64,000 bases of DNA from Dillenia suffruticosa (Eukaryota > Streptophyta > Magnoliopsida > Dilleniales > Dilleniaceae): the NCBI GenBank assembly GCA_033439265.1, contig JAVTVX010000004.1, positions 24,437,201 to 24,501,200 of the forward strand. Reading direction: 5' to 3'. A program made the translations under genes and the position numbers. Within the stretch, counting starts at the first letter, position 1. Each line of letters opens with the position of its first letter. The notes beneath the pieces are model-generated. The model did no database searches, had not been told where the DNA came from, and was given only the letters and a program-made list of their open reading frames with translations. Positions 37,810 to 62,679 of the stretch are shown here, in pieces.

Positions 37810-39250
37810 TATGTGAACCAGGCTGACCATTTGATTAGAAAATTTACAACTCCTCCAGGCCTCTCCAAAATCCTTGTTTATCCTTCATCCCCCTCTTCTT
37901 CTTTTTTTCCCCCTAATATTTTTCCTTCCTCCCTTGCTTATTTCACAATTCTTTGAAGGGTAGTTTCAGTCATATTATTGTTTAAAAGAGCAATTGTTCA
38001 TTATTTGTAAGAAGCTGGAGAAACAAGGCTGTTGAAGCCAAGAGATATCCAAGCAGAGGTATAATATTAGATGCCTCTCTTGAAAAGATCTTTGTACATT
38101 ATCTTTTCTCATGTACTTACAATGAAATTATATGTATAAAGTCCTTATCATGACCCAGCTCAATTTTATTTTATTTTATTTTATTATTATTATTTTTTAC
38201 TGTAATACATCTGATTTTATGAATCTGGCACCTAATGAAACTGACCGAGGCGGATGCACTCTTATTTTCAAGCCCATTGTTCTGTTATCATAAAGCTTCA
38301 AAATTTTAGGTACCTAAGAGTCATCATGGAGTGATGTTCTCGGTGCGGTGATTTCATGTTTTTTAAAACTCATAAACCTCAGTTTGGCTCCTGGACAACC
38401 ATTGTGTGTGAAGCGATGTTGTCCATCTTAAAAGTTTACGATTCAGTTTTATTCCCCTCTCCATCGATATTGGTAAAATATTTCCACGTACGACTCAGAA
38501 TCACAACTTCATCGGACATAACAGACTTCAAGGAAAACATTTGGTTGAAATATCAAAATTTTCATTCGAGGCTTTTGAGATCAGATTAGCACCTACTTCA
38601 TGGGAAAATAACCTTTCTTTTTTGTTTATAAAAAAATAAAAAAGAAAAAAGAAAAAAAAAGGACATCCGCAGAAATGCAGCTGATGATTGGAAAATGCTT
38701 TGCGATAAGGCATCATAAAGAAAGGTTTCAGATTGAAACCAAATTCAGCAGGATAGAGTTGCAACCTTGGAATGCTGAAAAGGGAAGCGCTGTCAGTTGT
38801 TTTGGCTTTGAGTTCCATCCGTAATCTCCCAAACAAATAAGCCCAAATGATGGGTTTCTGAGGAAGAGATTGAGTATACAATTCTTTCTTTGCTCTTGCA
38901 AGATAAAGACAAAATTCAGCAGAATCGAAATTCAGCAGGATAGAGTTGCAACCTTGGAATGCAGAAAAAGGAAGCCCTGTCTGTTGTTTTGGCTTTGAGT
39001 TCCATCCATAATCTCCCAAACAAATAAGCCCACATGATGGGTTTCTGGGGAAGAGATTGAGTATACAATTCTTTCTTTGCTCTTACAAGAGAGAGACAAA
39101 TTGGCAGTGAACTGTAATACACACACAAATCTACAGGCCAGAAAAAAAGTGAAATCCCGTTTTTCATTTTTCGTATGCATTGCACCGTTTGCAATAGCAA
39201 ATGCATTTCCTTCGGTTTTTTCTTTTACAAAACATAAATGCAGGCTTTAG
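37810..39250. other. Convergent intergenic region between FAB1 and the 146-aa gene
   Basis: Holds the FAB1 3' UTR on the left (to about 38130) and the 3' side of the leftward small gene on the right. A 187-bp tandem duplication lies at 38742-39099. No further gene is supported. Confidence 0.55.
38742..39099 (+). repeat. 187-bp tandem duplication
   Basis: Unit 1 is 38742-38928 and unit 2 starts at 38929 with the same AATTCAGCAGGATAGAGTTG. Identity is high (estimated above 90 percent), with a few substitutions. It gives the two similar minus-strand open frames in this region, which are repeat shadows and not a gene family. Confidence 0.9.
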
Positions 39251-39977
39251 TTAGAAGAAAGTGGTGAAGCCATTCAAATTCAAATTCAGGTCGAAGCCTT
39301 CGGGTGCCAGAACTTTTCTTCCATCTTCAAATTCAATTCCTTCAATAAGTTTATACCAGTTTTTCTGTAGAAGCGCAATTGTCTCTGCTTCTTTTGAACT
39401 TGATCAAATCAAAGAAAAAACAGTATGTTAGAATTTGGAGGCAACAACATGAAATTCTGCAAATTTATCTATAGTGCTAGAAAGAGAGAGGGAGACTTTA
39501 CTTGGGATTATAAGAAGTGGGCAAGATCTTTTGATGGAAACGAGGTCCTTCATCATATCCTTCACACACAATCTCCCCGTTCTCATCTCTGTAACATATT
39601 ATCCCACTTGATCTATCCTCAAACACCTGACCATATTTTCAAACAAAACCCATTAAAGAGATCTCATACTTTTTGCCCAGTCTAGGGAATAGGGAGGGGG
39701 TTAGGTTAGATGTCTTGATTTTAAACAATACGATTAAAGGTTGCGAGGATCGAAGTTGATTTCAAATCATATCAAGAATGAAAATTGAAAGAGAAAATTA
39801 AAAACAGACCTTGTTTCTTGAGAAGGAACTGATCTGAAGAGAGAGTTGTTTCTTAGGAGGCAACTGGGGCTGTTGTTGATGCATCAAAATTTTAGGAGAT
39901 ATATATCTTACTGATGATGATGGTGATGATGATGATACTGAGCTAAGAATAATGACTTGTGGACATCTTGTTGCCAT
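39251..39977 (-). CDS. Uncharacterised plant protein, 146 aa
   Basis: Three exons, 39810-39977, 39502-39626 and 39251-39398, join in phase at GT-AG sites. I do not recognise the family. The N-terminus (MATRCPQVIILSSVSSSS) is Ser-rich with scattered Arg and few acidic residues, like a plastid or mitochondrial targeting peptide. The middle carries the well-ordered block EDRSSGIICYRDENGEI and CEGYDEGPRF. The C-terminal part contains IALLQKNWYKLIEGIEFEDG and ends DLNLNLNGFTTFF. A likely leader-intron acceptor (TTGTTGTTGCAG) lies just before the ATG. Consistent phases across three exons and non-repetitive composition support a real gene. It is convergent with FAB1. Confidence 0.75.
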
Positions 39978-41192
39978 TGTTCTCTGCAACAACAAGAAGA
40001 AAGAAAAGAAAGAAAGGAAGAATGAACGAAAGAAAGAGAACTTAGACGGGGTTTTATTTTAATAAGGTGCTTCGATATTGGCTCAGTTGGGTTTGGGTAT
40101 CGCAGGCTAGATAGTGACACAGCACTTAAAAAGTATTCGGCTTATAAAGATGAAACCTTGGTGCCTATGATTTCTTTCTTCTGTGAAAACGAAGAACCAA
40201 GTGGGACCCTTTGTAGCTTATCTTCCTACTATTTCATGACCCCCTTGAAGGTGGCACCCAAAATCATCCTGTTGGTTGATGCCTGGACTTTCTTCTTGTT
40301 TTCTTTCTTTTTGGTTTTTTTTTTTTTGTTTTTGTTTTTTTTTTTTGTTTTTTTTGGGCCCTTCTTGATAAGTCAGCCCCAAATTTTCATATCTACACGT
40401 GCAATCATGTGCTTCTGCGTTCTGTTGACGGACGATGCAGATATTATAGGTTATTTTTATACACAACTTTTTTTTTTTTTTTTTTTAATTATTGGTTAGA
40501 ATTTGGTGCTGTATTTTGGTGCTGCAGTGGTGCATCATCTTACCATCTAAGCGACAAGCAAATAATTATAAAATCAGTAATAATAATGTTATTAGACCAA
40601 AAAATTAAAAAATCATGCCATTTTTTATGAGTCCAAGCAGTACAAAACTACTTTTAATTAGGAGCAAAACTATTTTTTTAGGATTTTTAAAGATATTTTT
40701 TTGAGACTAAAAGGATTTAATGAAATAATGCTAAAATATACACATTATTATTATTATTAAAATTTCGAGGGGATGTGTTTGGCTTGGGCATTGAGTTCAA
40801 GTGTTCTCAAATAAAGTATTCTTTTTGTGCTAGAATTATTAAAAAAATAATAATAATAATTGTTTATTTGCCGAGTGATACAAGGATGGTTTCCAATGAT
40901 CACTAGATTTAGAGTTCAAACATTTTACCTTTTCCAAAGGGCAATCGTATAAAAGTCATGAAAAGAAGCCCCCCCCCCCCCGGCGGGGGTTGGTTGATGA
41001 AAGATTTGGTGGGACTTTGTGGGAGCATAACCACACAATCAGTGGAAATATTCACAATTAACACTCTTGCTGCGTCTATTCTAGAAGACATGCGCAGATG
41101 ATCAATCCATGTTAAGAAAAGGTGAAGAAGCGGAGGGTGGGGGGCCTGTCCTGTCTTTTCTCATCAATAAAACTTGTCGACCCTTTAACAAA

Positions 41193-41245
41193 GCAGCCTA
41201 GAAGGGCCCCTCTTGGATCGCACTGGATCGGAGGATCTAGGCTGC
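41193..41245. repeat. Short perfect inverted repeat (hairpin)
   Basis: GCAGCCTAGA at 41193-41202 is the exact reverse complement of TCTAGGCTGC at 41236-41245, with CCTC/GAGG able to extend the stem. It is short for a plant microRNA precursor. No function is assigned. Confidence 0.5.
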
Positions 41246-43248
41246 TACTTCCAACCGTCCTATACTAAATAATTGGACAATACCAGTGGGCATACGCATA
41301 GGGTATCAGGGTAGATTACAAGGGGGTCACGATCATGTGTGTTCATATCAATATAAAAAAATATTTATTATATAAATAATTGATGCTTCTTTTGTTTTAG
41401 TGGGCTGTCCCATCAATCCTAACCTTTCTCTCTATTTTTGAGAATTTGAGAGTGCCGATCCGCATGAGATAACATTAACTATTCCATCAAATAAAACAAA
41501 TGGGTTTAGAAAATGATCCGAGTTGAGTTTATAGAATTCGAATTCCCATGATGTTTTTGGCATGAGTATTGCATATGTTCGTTTTTTTTTTCATTACTTA
41601 CAACCATAAGATATGAATTTCAATTTTAGAAGCTTTGTGGAGCACAAGACGGAGGGTTTTGAGTGGGCTGTGGCCTGGGCTTCGGTCTTTCTTAAATAGC
41701 AAACTCCCACTTCTTCTTTCTTCTTCTTCTTCTCTTCTTCTTCTTCTTCTTCTCCAAAAAAATAAATAAATAAAAATAAGAATCCATAATCACTTATCTA
41801 ATTAATCTGATTTGATCTTTATGAAAACTAATTTTAAAATATTTATTTATTTATAAAAAAATTTAAATTTAAAATCAAAATTTAATATGGTACTATTAAA
41901 TTCAGATAGCATTGGTGGCAGCCCTTCACGTTGATTTTGGCGATCAAGGCACTCAAACAAGAAATAATCCCAAATGTTAAAGTCAAACATGACATTATTA
42001 CATTATAAGAAAATATAATTTATTTTAGGCATAATGCCAACACCATTTTGTCAACTCATTGCTCAAACACCTCATTGTCCTTACGCCACAGATAGAGGTG
42101 AAAATTCAAAAAAGAGTTTCAATCCAACCAACGCCTAGAAGGATTCGTCATACCAAACACAGGAAAGTTACAAAGGCAAAAGGTAAAATTTTTAATTTTT
42201 AACAAAGGAAAAGAAAAACAGAACCCTGTAGACGAAGAGAGAGACGGAACACAAAACGAGAAGCGGCCCTGTATTGTGGTATAGTGTAGTGCAGTGAACT
42301 CAGACGTCAAAGAACGAAGATACATAAAAACGAGGTGTTTAAGAGCGTATTTTAATGGTATAAATTTTATTTTTAAATAATTTTAAATTTAAATTTTTGT
42401 ATAATTCGAAAAAAAAAAAAAAACAATAGAAATAGAAAGATTCTGACTTTTGAAGTGTCCCAAAGGAATATATATATATATATATATATATGTACGTGGT
42501 TTTTTAATGGAATTTTGTTGAGGTGGGCACATCTGGTATGATGTTGTAAGGCTTGTTTGGATAACGTGGCAAGCAGCACGTTGTACCCACCCTCGCATCT
42601 CTTGTTCAATCTCCCTTTTATTTTTTATTTTGATATCTTGATTAGATTAGCGTCTGCTGGTGTTTAGATATTTGTCTTAATTATTATGAATTCATCGTTA
42701 TAAACGAATCTTTCGATATTTATTTATTTTTATTTTCACCTTAGTCAAACCCCATAAATTATGGGATAATGTAACCCCCTTGTCCAGTTATATCAATTCA
42801 CATCGGTTCATTCCATCTCTCTCTCCCCCAAACCCCAGCAAGCTCTCTCATCTGTCATCTCTCTCTCCTTATTCAACTCTCCAACATTTTTTTTTGTAAT
42901 TTCATCTCCTTTGCATTATAAAAGTCTCTTCCCTGCACCAATTTCACCACCATTAACGAATCTTCACTTCCTTTTTAAATATGTTCACATTCCAGTTTTT
43001 CAACAATGCCGCAACCTAAAACAAGTTTTCTTCCGTATCTCTTCCATAGTTGTTTTTAGTAAGAAAAACTATATATTTTTAATACTTCTATCAATGTCAA
43101 TTAAAAAAATAAAAGCAAATATAAAAATTTAAAAGAAAATCGTGAACATGAAATATTAATAGGAATTATTGTGAAAATAATTCTATAAGAAAATAAAATT
43201 GAGGGGGGAATGATAATATCCTATTAATATTTTCTCTCATTTGAGTTG

Positions 43249-43372
43249 TTAGAATCCGCATCTCCATAATTGGGAGGGTAAACTCCTTAAATGACTAACT
43301 GTAAATCTCGAATCGAATTAATCGGAATATAATTCTGAATACTGATCGGTATAGTATCAAAAATAAAAAATA
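43249..43372 (+). mobile_element. SINE remnant, copy 3
   Basis: The 3' two-thirds match the SINE at 54142: TTGGGAGGGTAAACTCCTTAAATGA, then AATCTCGAATCGAATTAATCGG, then CTGATCGGTATAGTATCAAAAA. The tRNA-like head is deleted or too diverged to see, and I found no clear target-site duplication. Confidence 0.6.
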
Positions 43373-44150
43373 ATTAATATAATTATAATGTGCCCCCCGT
43401 ATCCTAATTTTTTCTTATTTGAGAGAGAGAGAGATTTCATGTGTTTGTAGCGGAAAGGGAGAGGAAGAAAGGCGTGGGTACATGAGGGGAGTGGTATAGA
43501 CAGAGAGAGAGAGTCCTGTTTGATTTACACTTAAAATGAGAGAGAGATTGGTCATCAATGACGAGAATTAAGAGCATGGATGGGCCAATATTAGGTTTCA
43601 TCATATGGTAAAAAAATGAGGTGGAGGGTGTGGTTATGACATGGCAAGATGTGTCATATGCCAAGTCATGCAAGCAAGCCTTGTCAGCATACCATAATAT
43701 ATCAGACGTGCCAGTGCTACCTTAACAAATATTCCGTTTAAACTCTATCTAATTCCTTACTCTGTTCAACCATTTATTTGTTATCATAATAGAAGTTTAA
43801 CACTTGGTTAGTCGACAAGATTTTGTTGAAATTCGTACACTTAGTAGTGTGTTTTTTTTTTTTTCAACTTGTTTACTGTTTTTCGTTTTCTGTTTACCCG
43901 GTCAAGTCATCGGCCATGCGCTGAGCAATCAGCCAGCCCCCGCTGCTGCTTTTATATTTCACCTCATCCAAGGCACGAACACACTCTTCTTTTTATGGAA
44001 GTACTCTTTCGTCTCATTGTTCTTCCTCTCTAATATCACTTTTCACTGTTGTGGACAAGAGCAGGACACCACCCGTCCCCTTCCAAGCACGGCACAAAAC
44101 TACGTCTCTACTCACTTGAATAGTATTACACTTGTTTCATTTCAACTCTG

Positions 44151-44181
<31 letters not shown>

Positions 44182-44410
44182 CCCCTTCCTCTCTCACTCA
44201 CATGCGTGCGAAGTTATAGTGAGAGGGAGAGATAGAAGTCTACATTGTACAGTAAAGTAGACCAACGCCAGAGTTGTTAGGCAGTCAATGCTTTTCTTTG
44301 TTCACCTGTCTCTCATCCCCCAAAAGTCACTTTCTCCGTCCCTCAACTTAGCCTACTACACAGACTCTGCAGAAAGGTCTCTTCTTTTGGGTTGAAAAGA
44401 AATACAAAAC

Positions 44411-47108
44411 ATGATTCAGAGAGACTCCTTTAGCTCCAAACCTTTGAACCCTCAAAAACTCAAAACTATGGATCTCAATTCCATCCCAGCTTCAAAGTAC
44501 ATTCAAGCTCCTTCTTTTCTGGCTTCTCATGGGGTATCCTCGAATCTGTCATCCCCACATTTTTTTTTGGTCTACTTTGTTGATTTCTTTTGTTGAATGG
44601 CTTTAAGCCCCCCTCCCCCCAATTGTGGATTTTCTCTAAATTTCCTTTTCCTCTTCAAATTTGGTGGCGCAGGAACCGGCATTGGAAGCCCATGTGAGCA
44701 TTTACAGGACAGAAAACAGCAACCCATTTGCAGATACATTCACAGCAGACCCGCTTTGCAAGCTCAATCTCAAGGAGACCTCAGAATTTGTAAAGTCATT
44801 TTCAGTGATGAACAGCAACAATGGAGAAAGCAAAGGGTTTTTGGAGAGGAGGAGAGATAAAAGAATGGAGGCTCCTCAAACTCCTGGTAGACCTGTTTTT
44901 AGTTTCAGTGCTGGAAATATGTCTAGAAAGGGGTTTCCTTCAAAGTGGGATGATGCAGAGAAATGGCTTGTGAGCACTTCATGCCATGAATCCCCAGCTC
45001 ATCAGCATCACAGTCATGCCATCAATGTAAAGCCTGTCTCTGAGTCCTCCAAAGTTCCGAAACAATCACATTATGATGAAGACTTCAAAAGACAGACAGA
45101 GGCGTTTGCAGAGAAAACCAGGGTGGTTGATGAAAAGGTCTCACAGGCTTTTCTTCTGGCTCAGGGTCCTTTATCAAGGGTGGAGCATCATAATAACTCG
45201 GACAGAGGAGCTTTTAATGGAGTCTTTACAGCAGCTGATGTGGTTTTAAAAGGTGCTATCATCATCGTCCTCTTCATTTCAAACAAGTCCCCGCTTTTTG
45301 GCTTTGACCACCCACTTTTGGCTTTCCTATCCACTCAAAATACATTTCAGTTTAAAGCTTTTGGCTTTTCCTTTACTGTTGGATTGTCAAAATCATGAAT
45401 TTGGTTTTAATTTACTGTGGGCTTTGGCTGCAAATTTTAGATAAGTTCACGGATGATGTTGAAGCAAGTTATAGATACTCAGAACCTACCAAGGAAGGGT
45501 TTTTGTTTAGCAACTCAAGAACAGGTGAATCCATGAAAGAGACAGGAGGCGCAGAAGTGGTTCATGAGGTTCAACACCGAGACATTGGCACGGAGATGAC
45601 GCCTCTTGGGAGCTCTACAACATCTAGATGCCACACACCCTTCAAGAGCTCCTCACCCCCCAGACATAATACTCCGGCTAACAGGTCTGGGCCTTTGGTG
45701 ATGACTAATCATGCGAACACCAACACCATTGACACTGCTCAGCTGCAGGAATGTCATTTGGCTAAGCTACATTTGGGGTCTCAGTTCGATTCCATTGCGT
45801 CTAATTGGAGCTCAAGAGAGGAGGAGGAAGAAGATATATCTAAAAGCCTAAGACACTTTGACACGAGTAACGCTAGTCGGAAAAGTGTCTCCGAGTCCAG
45901 AGCTTGCGCCTGGGTAGAGGAGGAACAGACGAAGTGCTGTCTAAGGTAATCTGTCTTAGTAGCTTGTAGTTTACTTCACTTGTTTTAGCTTTTTTAGGTA
46001 TTAACCATGTTTTGAATTTAATGCATTACTTGTGATTTGATATGTTTTAGGTACCAGAGAGAAGAAGCAAAAATTCAAGCTTGGGTGAATCTACAGCATG
46101 CAAAAGCAGAAGCTCAGTCAAGAAAGCTTGAGGTACCCTCAGATAATTTCCAATGTCATGCTTTTTCACTTTCTACGATACTTCTTATTGGATTAATGGA
46201 GCACATGCCATGCAATGTGATATATAAATAAAAATACAAAATAGTTTTTTCTTTTTCAAATGGGAGCTTCCCCGTACTTGAACTAGCAAGTTGCAATAAA
46301 CTTGGAGAGTATATAGCCTTTATCCCTCTAGAGATTCCAATGTACACTACCAAACCATTAGGGCCTATTGCTTGTAAATGTGCTAATAATCTAAGCATCA
46401 GGAATTAAATAATGTGGTTCCTCTTCTTCGACAAACTAGTGACCGCATTCTCTGTTGGCTTCATCCTCTCGAGCCACGAGCTGTTTCAGTAATCCCCCAC
46501 AACAAACTCACCATTATATAAATTTCTATTTGGAGTGGACCACCTTTTTATGAGTGTCTTTCTAGACCCAATGCTCTTTGGTCATCAAAGCTTGAAGAAA
46601 GTCATACTGGGCAATTTACACGACAAATTTGTTACATTTTAAAATACCACATCTCACGTGAACGTCTAGCTTTAATAAATCCTTGGGAATATGAGAAAGT
46701 TTGAATTGTTTGATTTTGATTTTCCTTTGCTTGTTTGGTTTCCCTGTTGAAGGTACCAATAATTTGACTAGAGTATAATTTGTTTAGCCTGCACAATCTG
46801 CAGGGCCAACAACGCCTTTTGGAGGTGTTGGGGGACATCTGTGTGTGTTACAACAAATAACTCTTTCTTCTTTTTTTATTGGTGATCAGGTGAAAATAGA
46901 GAGGATGAGATCAAATCTGGAGGAGAAGCTAATGAAGAGGATGGCGGTTGTGCATAGAAAAGCGGAGGAATGGAGAGTTGTAGCACAGCAACAACACTCT
47001 GAGCAAATTCAGAAAGCCTCCCAACAGGTACAAAAGATTGCGAGCAGGAACAACTTACATCTTTCTGGCCATAGCACCTGCGGTTGCTTCCCTTGCAATA
47101 ACCATTGA
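44411..47108 (+). CDS. Remorin family protein (long N-terminal region)
   Basis: Five coding exons: 44411-44533, 44673-45252, 45441-45945, 46051-46132, 46890-47108; phases agree, giving 502 aa. Remorins are plant membrane-nanodomain proteins. The conserved C-terminal region starts near residue 403 (YQREEAKIQAWVNLQ) and runs through a coiled coil (KIERMRSNLEEKLMKRM, AVVHRKAEEWR), then HSTCGCFPCNNH, a Cys-rich end fit for S-acylation anchoring. The long N-terminal part is Ser-rich with the FPSKWDDAEKWL motif seen in this remorin subgroup. A second in-frame ATG at 44468 (MDLNSIPASKYIQ) could also be the start. It is followed in the same direction by the proteasome gene. Confidence 0.92.
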
Positions 47109-48034
47109 GTTCAAATAAAAGCTCCAAAGAGAAGAGAGAAGAGGAAGAAGAAGCAAATAGTGAATGTGCGCCTTAGATGTGTAGGGGGATGTCACACCCA
47201 CATAGACGTTCCTATGGGATCTCTTGACTGGAGAATGTTTTAGAGCTATATAATTCCTTCTTCTTGTGACATTGCTTGTCTGATCCGGTAGGTGGGAATT
47301 CTTGCAGGCAATTGTTCGTTCCATGGACAAAGACATGGATATTATGGTGAACTAAATCTAATGGCTAAGACCAATAAGTGTCCTAACATAAACTTTTTTG
47401 GGACTCGAGGAATATGAAGACAGGACATATACCCCCATAAAGCTGTCTGTTTTTCATTATTCAGACCAGACACAAGCCTATAATATTCTTCCACCTGTCC
47501 AGCAAGGAAAAGACATCCAACCCAATTTGAGGTTCCGAGAAAATTACACACTGAGTGTTAAATAATATGAGTTGATACAACGTGAGGTCTCGTGTCATGT
47601 AAATGAATTACCGACGTGAAGTGGAAGATGCACTCATGACACATATCGAAATTTTAATTTTTAAAATAATTAATTTTAATCCTCTCTTATCTCCCCCTTC
47701 GCCCTCTCTCATGTAATAACAAATTAGCAAGAGTCATTATACTTTAGACACTACGTCATGTCAACTTATCATCGTTATTAATGAAAAACCCATTTTATTA
47801 AAAAATTGAAGTTTTTAGATGTTATATTATAAAAGTCAAAGGCTAAAACGAAGTCATAAGTTAGGAAAAGGAAATGTAATTTTCTCAATTTCCAGAAAGG
47901 AAATTTAAGATTCGTGGCCTTAATGGAATAAAATTAATTTCAATTCCTGCTCCACTAAAATGAATTAAACAAAATTGGGCAACTTATGTAACTCTTTTCT
48001 TCTATTTATTTCTATATTAATGTTTAAAATTAAA

Positions 48035-48068
<34 letters not shown>

Positions 48069-49159
48069 GTCCTCATTTAGTTCACACATTTTGAAAGCTC
48101 ACAATCATCGTTTAGAAATTTGTGATGTGTAGGGGTAATTGGAGAAACGATTATTTCGCAAAAGCTAAAACGAAAAATTTATTTCAAAATAATAAAGTAT
48201 TTTAAATTATAATTTTAAAAGACACAAATAATAATTTTAGAGGACCAATATTTTAAATTATAATTTTTTTAAATTATTATATAATTTTTTAAATAAAGAT
48301 TTCGGGGCAGCTGTCTCCTCCTTTCGCCCCTTAAATCTGTAATTTTGTCATATATAGAATTCTCTCTCTCTCTCTCCTTTCACTACGTGTTTTATTATAT
48401 TATTTACAGCAGAAATATTTTTATGAATAAAAATTACTTAAGTCTAATCCCGGATAATTTCCCTTTTTTTTTTTTTCGTCTTTGACTCGATCCACCCTCC
48501 GATCTCTGAAACTTTATTCTGACTAATTCGGATTGCTCGATCGACTGAGATTCCTCATGGAGGTAGGAATTTTCTAATATAGTCAACTTTATAATCAAGT
48601 TACGAGTCAAATTCATCATCTTAATTAAAGGATACAGTGATTTACTCGCTGTGCCAACTATCTTTCGGTAACCCACCTTTTTCTCCCACCAAAAAAAACA
48701 CCTTTTTCGGCTTTCCAGGCCGTTTCCTGTATTGGACCGGGCCAAGCTTGCGAGTGGGCTTGTAGGACTCCTCGAAAAGCCCAAAACAAAACAATGCTGC
48801 CTTGAGAAGCAAGAAGGGCATTTTATTTATTTATTTATCTTAATGAAAAGGGAAACAAGAGAGGGGGGGAGGGGGGGAGCAGCTGAATACGCAAGAAACT
48901 AGTTAGACTGTAAGCTCTGAGCGAGAATCCTTCGCTAGCTGTCACTCGGACGACGACACAGAGGTAGCGCTCTCTCTCTCTCTCTCTCACTCGCTCTATC
49001 TCTCTACGTCTCTCCGATACCTACGATCCGTGACTGAGATCATTTGTTGTTTAATCCCCCATTAGAATAAGATAGATCGCCTGAATTTTTCATGTTTTCT
49101 TTTTTTAATGTATATATGCAGAGATTAGTACGACGAAACGAAGTTTCCACTAATTCAAG
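47109..49159. other. Intergenic region and proteasome alpha-5 leader
   Basis: The left part is the remorin 3' UTR. A TA microsatellite lies near 48037-48063. The right part from about 48890 is the leader of the proteasome gene: a CT tract near 48970-48990 and a probable leader intron (donor near 48964, acceptor TATATGCAG near 49121). No other gene is supported. Confidence 0.5.
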
Positions 49160-55241
<6,082 letters not shown>

Positions 55242-57328
55242 GGATAAATCCTTCACTCAAACTAGTAATCTGCCTCTCATCTTCAAAATTGTTCCGAGAC
55301 TAGCTTTTATATTTTTACGCTTGGGGTTTCAGCTGGGAAAGCTCCTTCAAAGGAAAAAAAAAAGTAATTAAACTTTGTTGCTTCCATTGGATGATGTAGA
55401 AACCTTTGCAGTTTGCCGCTCTTCTGATGCTTCTCGTTATCTTGCTATGTTTTGTTTTGGATTTTAACTCGGCAATTGGAGTACACCTTTTTGAGGAATA
55501 TGTCATTGGTAGAATTGAAATGGCAAGGAAGCTTTATGACTCTTCCCCATTGAATGGGATTTAGGCAACCAAAAACTTGCTGTAAGCCTGTGCTTGGAAT
55601 TTGTGGAGTTCTGTAATTTCCAAGTTTGGTTGTTTCGAGTAAAATAAATATGTAGTTCATCTCTAACTTCCCAAAAAATATGGATTTTCAAATCAGCAAA
55701 AAAAGGGAATACAAATAGAATATGTAAGTGAAATTTACAGAAGTTTGGGTCTGACTAAAATTATTTTTAAATTAACCTGTTATTTTTAGGGAGAGAAGAC
55801 GTGGACTTTTTTCTTGGAACCTAAATTCTTTCGGAGAGGAAAAATGGAGGACTCTACCTATCACAATAATTTTTTACATGAATTTCTTGTTCATCCCATA
55901 TCCTCCATAATCAGTTCCTACACAGAGTGTCCTCACCTAGGGTAGTTGTTTATGCTTTGAAAAAGATTGGATTAGGCTATTAAAATAAATATTTTCCCTT
56001 TCAATGTAGCCTCTCTCATCACTTCCCATTGTCCATCTCTTCTCACAGCCTGCATTGGACACGTGCTTCCCAATGATTTTGTGTTTTTTTTGGGGGCATT
56101 TGATGATGATTTAAATTTAGAATGATTACAAATAAATATGAAAAATCATGAATCATGGTGCTATTAGTTTTTTTTTTCTATGGGTTTTTTTTTAACATAA
56201 TCTTTTGGCATAAGATTTAAGAATTTTAATGTGGGTTGGGTACATATATTTTTTATTTCTTGAATGTAGCTAAAAAATCTGTGTTTGATTAATTCACAAG
56301 ATAAAAAATAGCATACATAAGGTAATGAAACATATAACAATATTTAGAGATGAATCTTATATTCTACCCATCGGTTTTCGGATACGAAATTTTATATGCA
56401 AATAAACTTTACAATTCATTTCGTATAAAATGAAATAAACTATTTTTTTCATTTGATTTCAATCACATTGCTCTATTAGCTGCAAACGGACAAAGCCATG
56501 CTTTGGCATGAGCCTGATCATTTTCGTTTTCAAAAAATAAATGGAAATTAAACCCAAGCGTGATCTAGAGCTTGTGTTGGTTAGGAGAAGAATTGTGAGC
56601 GACACGATTGAGGTTCTAGACGACCAACTTTGACTACGAGGAGGAAATTGCAAACAAGAGCAAAGTGACTTGAAACCATAGGGAGTATAGTGTTAAAACG
56701 TTAAGTTACAGGGGAGATAAAATGAATTTTCCGTAATTTTATTCTGTTTTGCGTCATTAACATAAAGCAACATTAAGTATTTATTTACCCAAAAACGTTT
56801 TACCACAGGAAATTATAGGTTTCGAGCCCACACTTGATCTGCTACAGGTTATACAATCAGAAACTTGTACCACAATTTGGAGGAGGTTACTACTTCCAAG
56901 GAATAAGTGCAGGCATTGGGGTAAGTATACAAATTTTCAGTTTCAGCGGTACCCCAAGATTCCAGCCTGGAAATGGATGGAAAAACTTATATTGAATATT
57001 TATTGCTTCACAAATATGGATGGAGGAAGAGGGGGAGACTATCAAGCTCCTCCTATGAGACCAACTCAATCACAGTTCCCATTTTCCTAATAGAGGCAGA
57101 AGACTCCCATGCAAAACAGTAAACCTTTTCCACCCTCGTCTCTAACTTTCAACACATGATTTCAAAACATGATTTCGAATGTGAAAGTCGTGACTTTTAT
57201 GGTGAACATATCTTTCCTCACAATAACTGGAAAAAGACTAGCAAAAAGACCAAAGTATTTCCGAATAGTGCAAGGCCTTATTAAAACTCCTCCATCTGGA
57301 GCAGCTCGACATGCTAGGGCAAAACTCT
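55242..57328. other. Convergent intergenic region
   Basis: Contains the proteasome alpha-5 3' UTR on the left (poly(A) signal at 55643-55648) and the alanine aminotransferase 3' UTR on the right. The middle is AT-rich. Short open frames near 56459-56653 are not supported as genes. Confidence 0.5.

Positions 57329-62679
<5,351 letters not shown>

Larger units (their letters stand above)
39978..44410. other. Intergenic region with simple repeats and a SINE remnant
   Basis: The left edge is the leader and promoter of the 146-aa gene; the right edge from about 44150 is the remorin leader, which contains a CT tract (about 44155-44180). Between them are T-rich and TCT-rich tracts (40316-40350, 41708-41755), a C run near 40971-40982, a TA microsatellite (about 42471-42490) and a degraded SINE (43249-43372). 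No gene is supported. Confidence 0.5.

Noticed and set aside
38528-39206. Three related minus-strand open frames that look like a small gene family
   Set aside because: They come from the 187-bp tandem duplication and show no start context, splice structure or known domain.
41480-41560. A B-box-like GAATTCGAATTCC that could mark a further SINE
   Set aside because: No A box at the right spacing, no flanking repeats and no shared body with the other copies.
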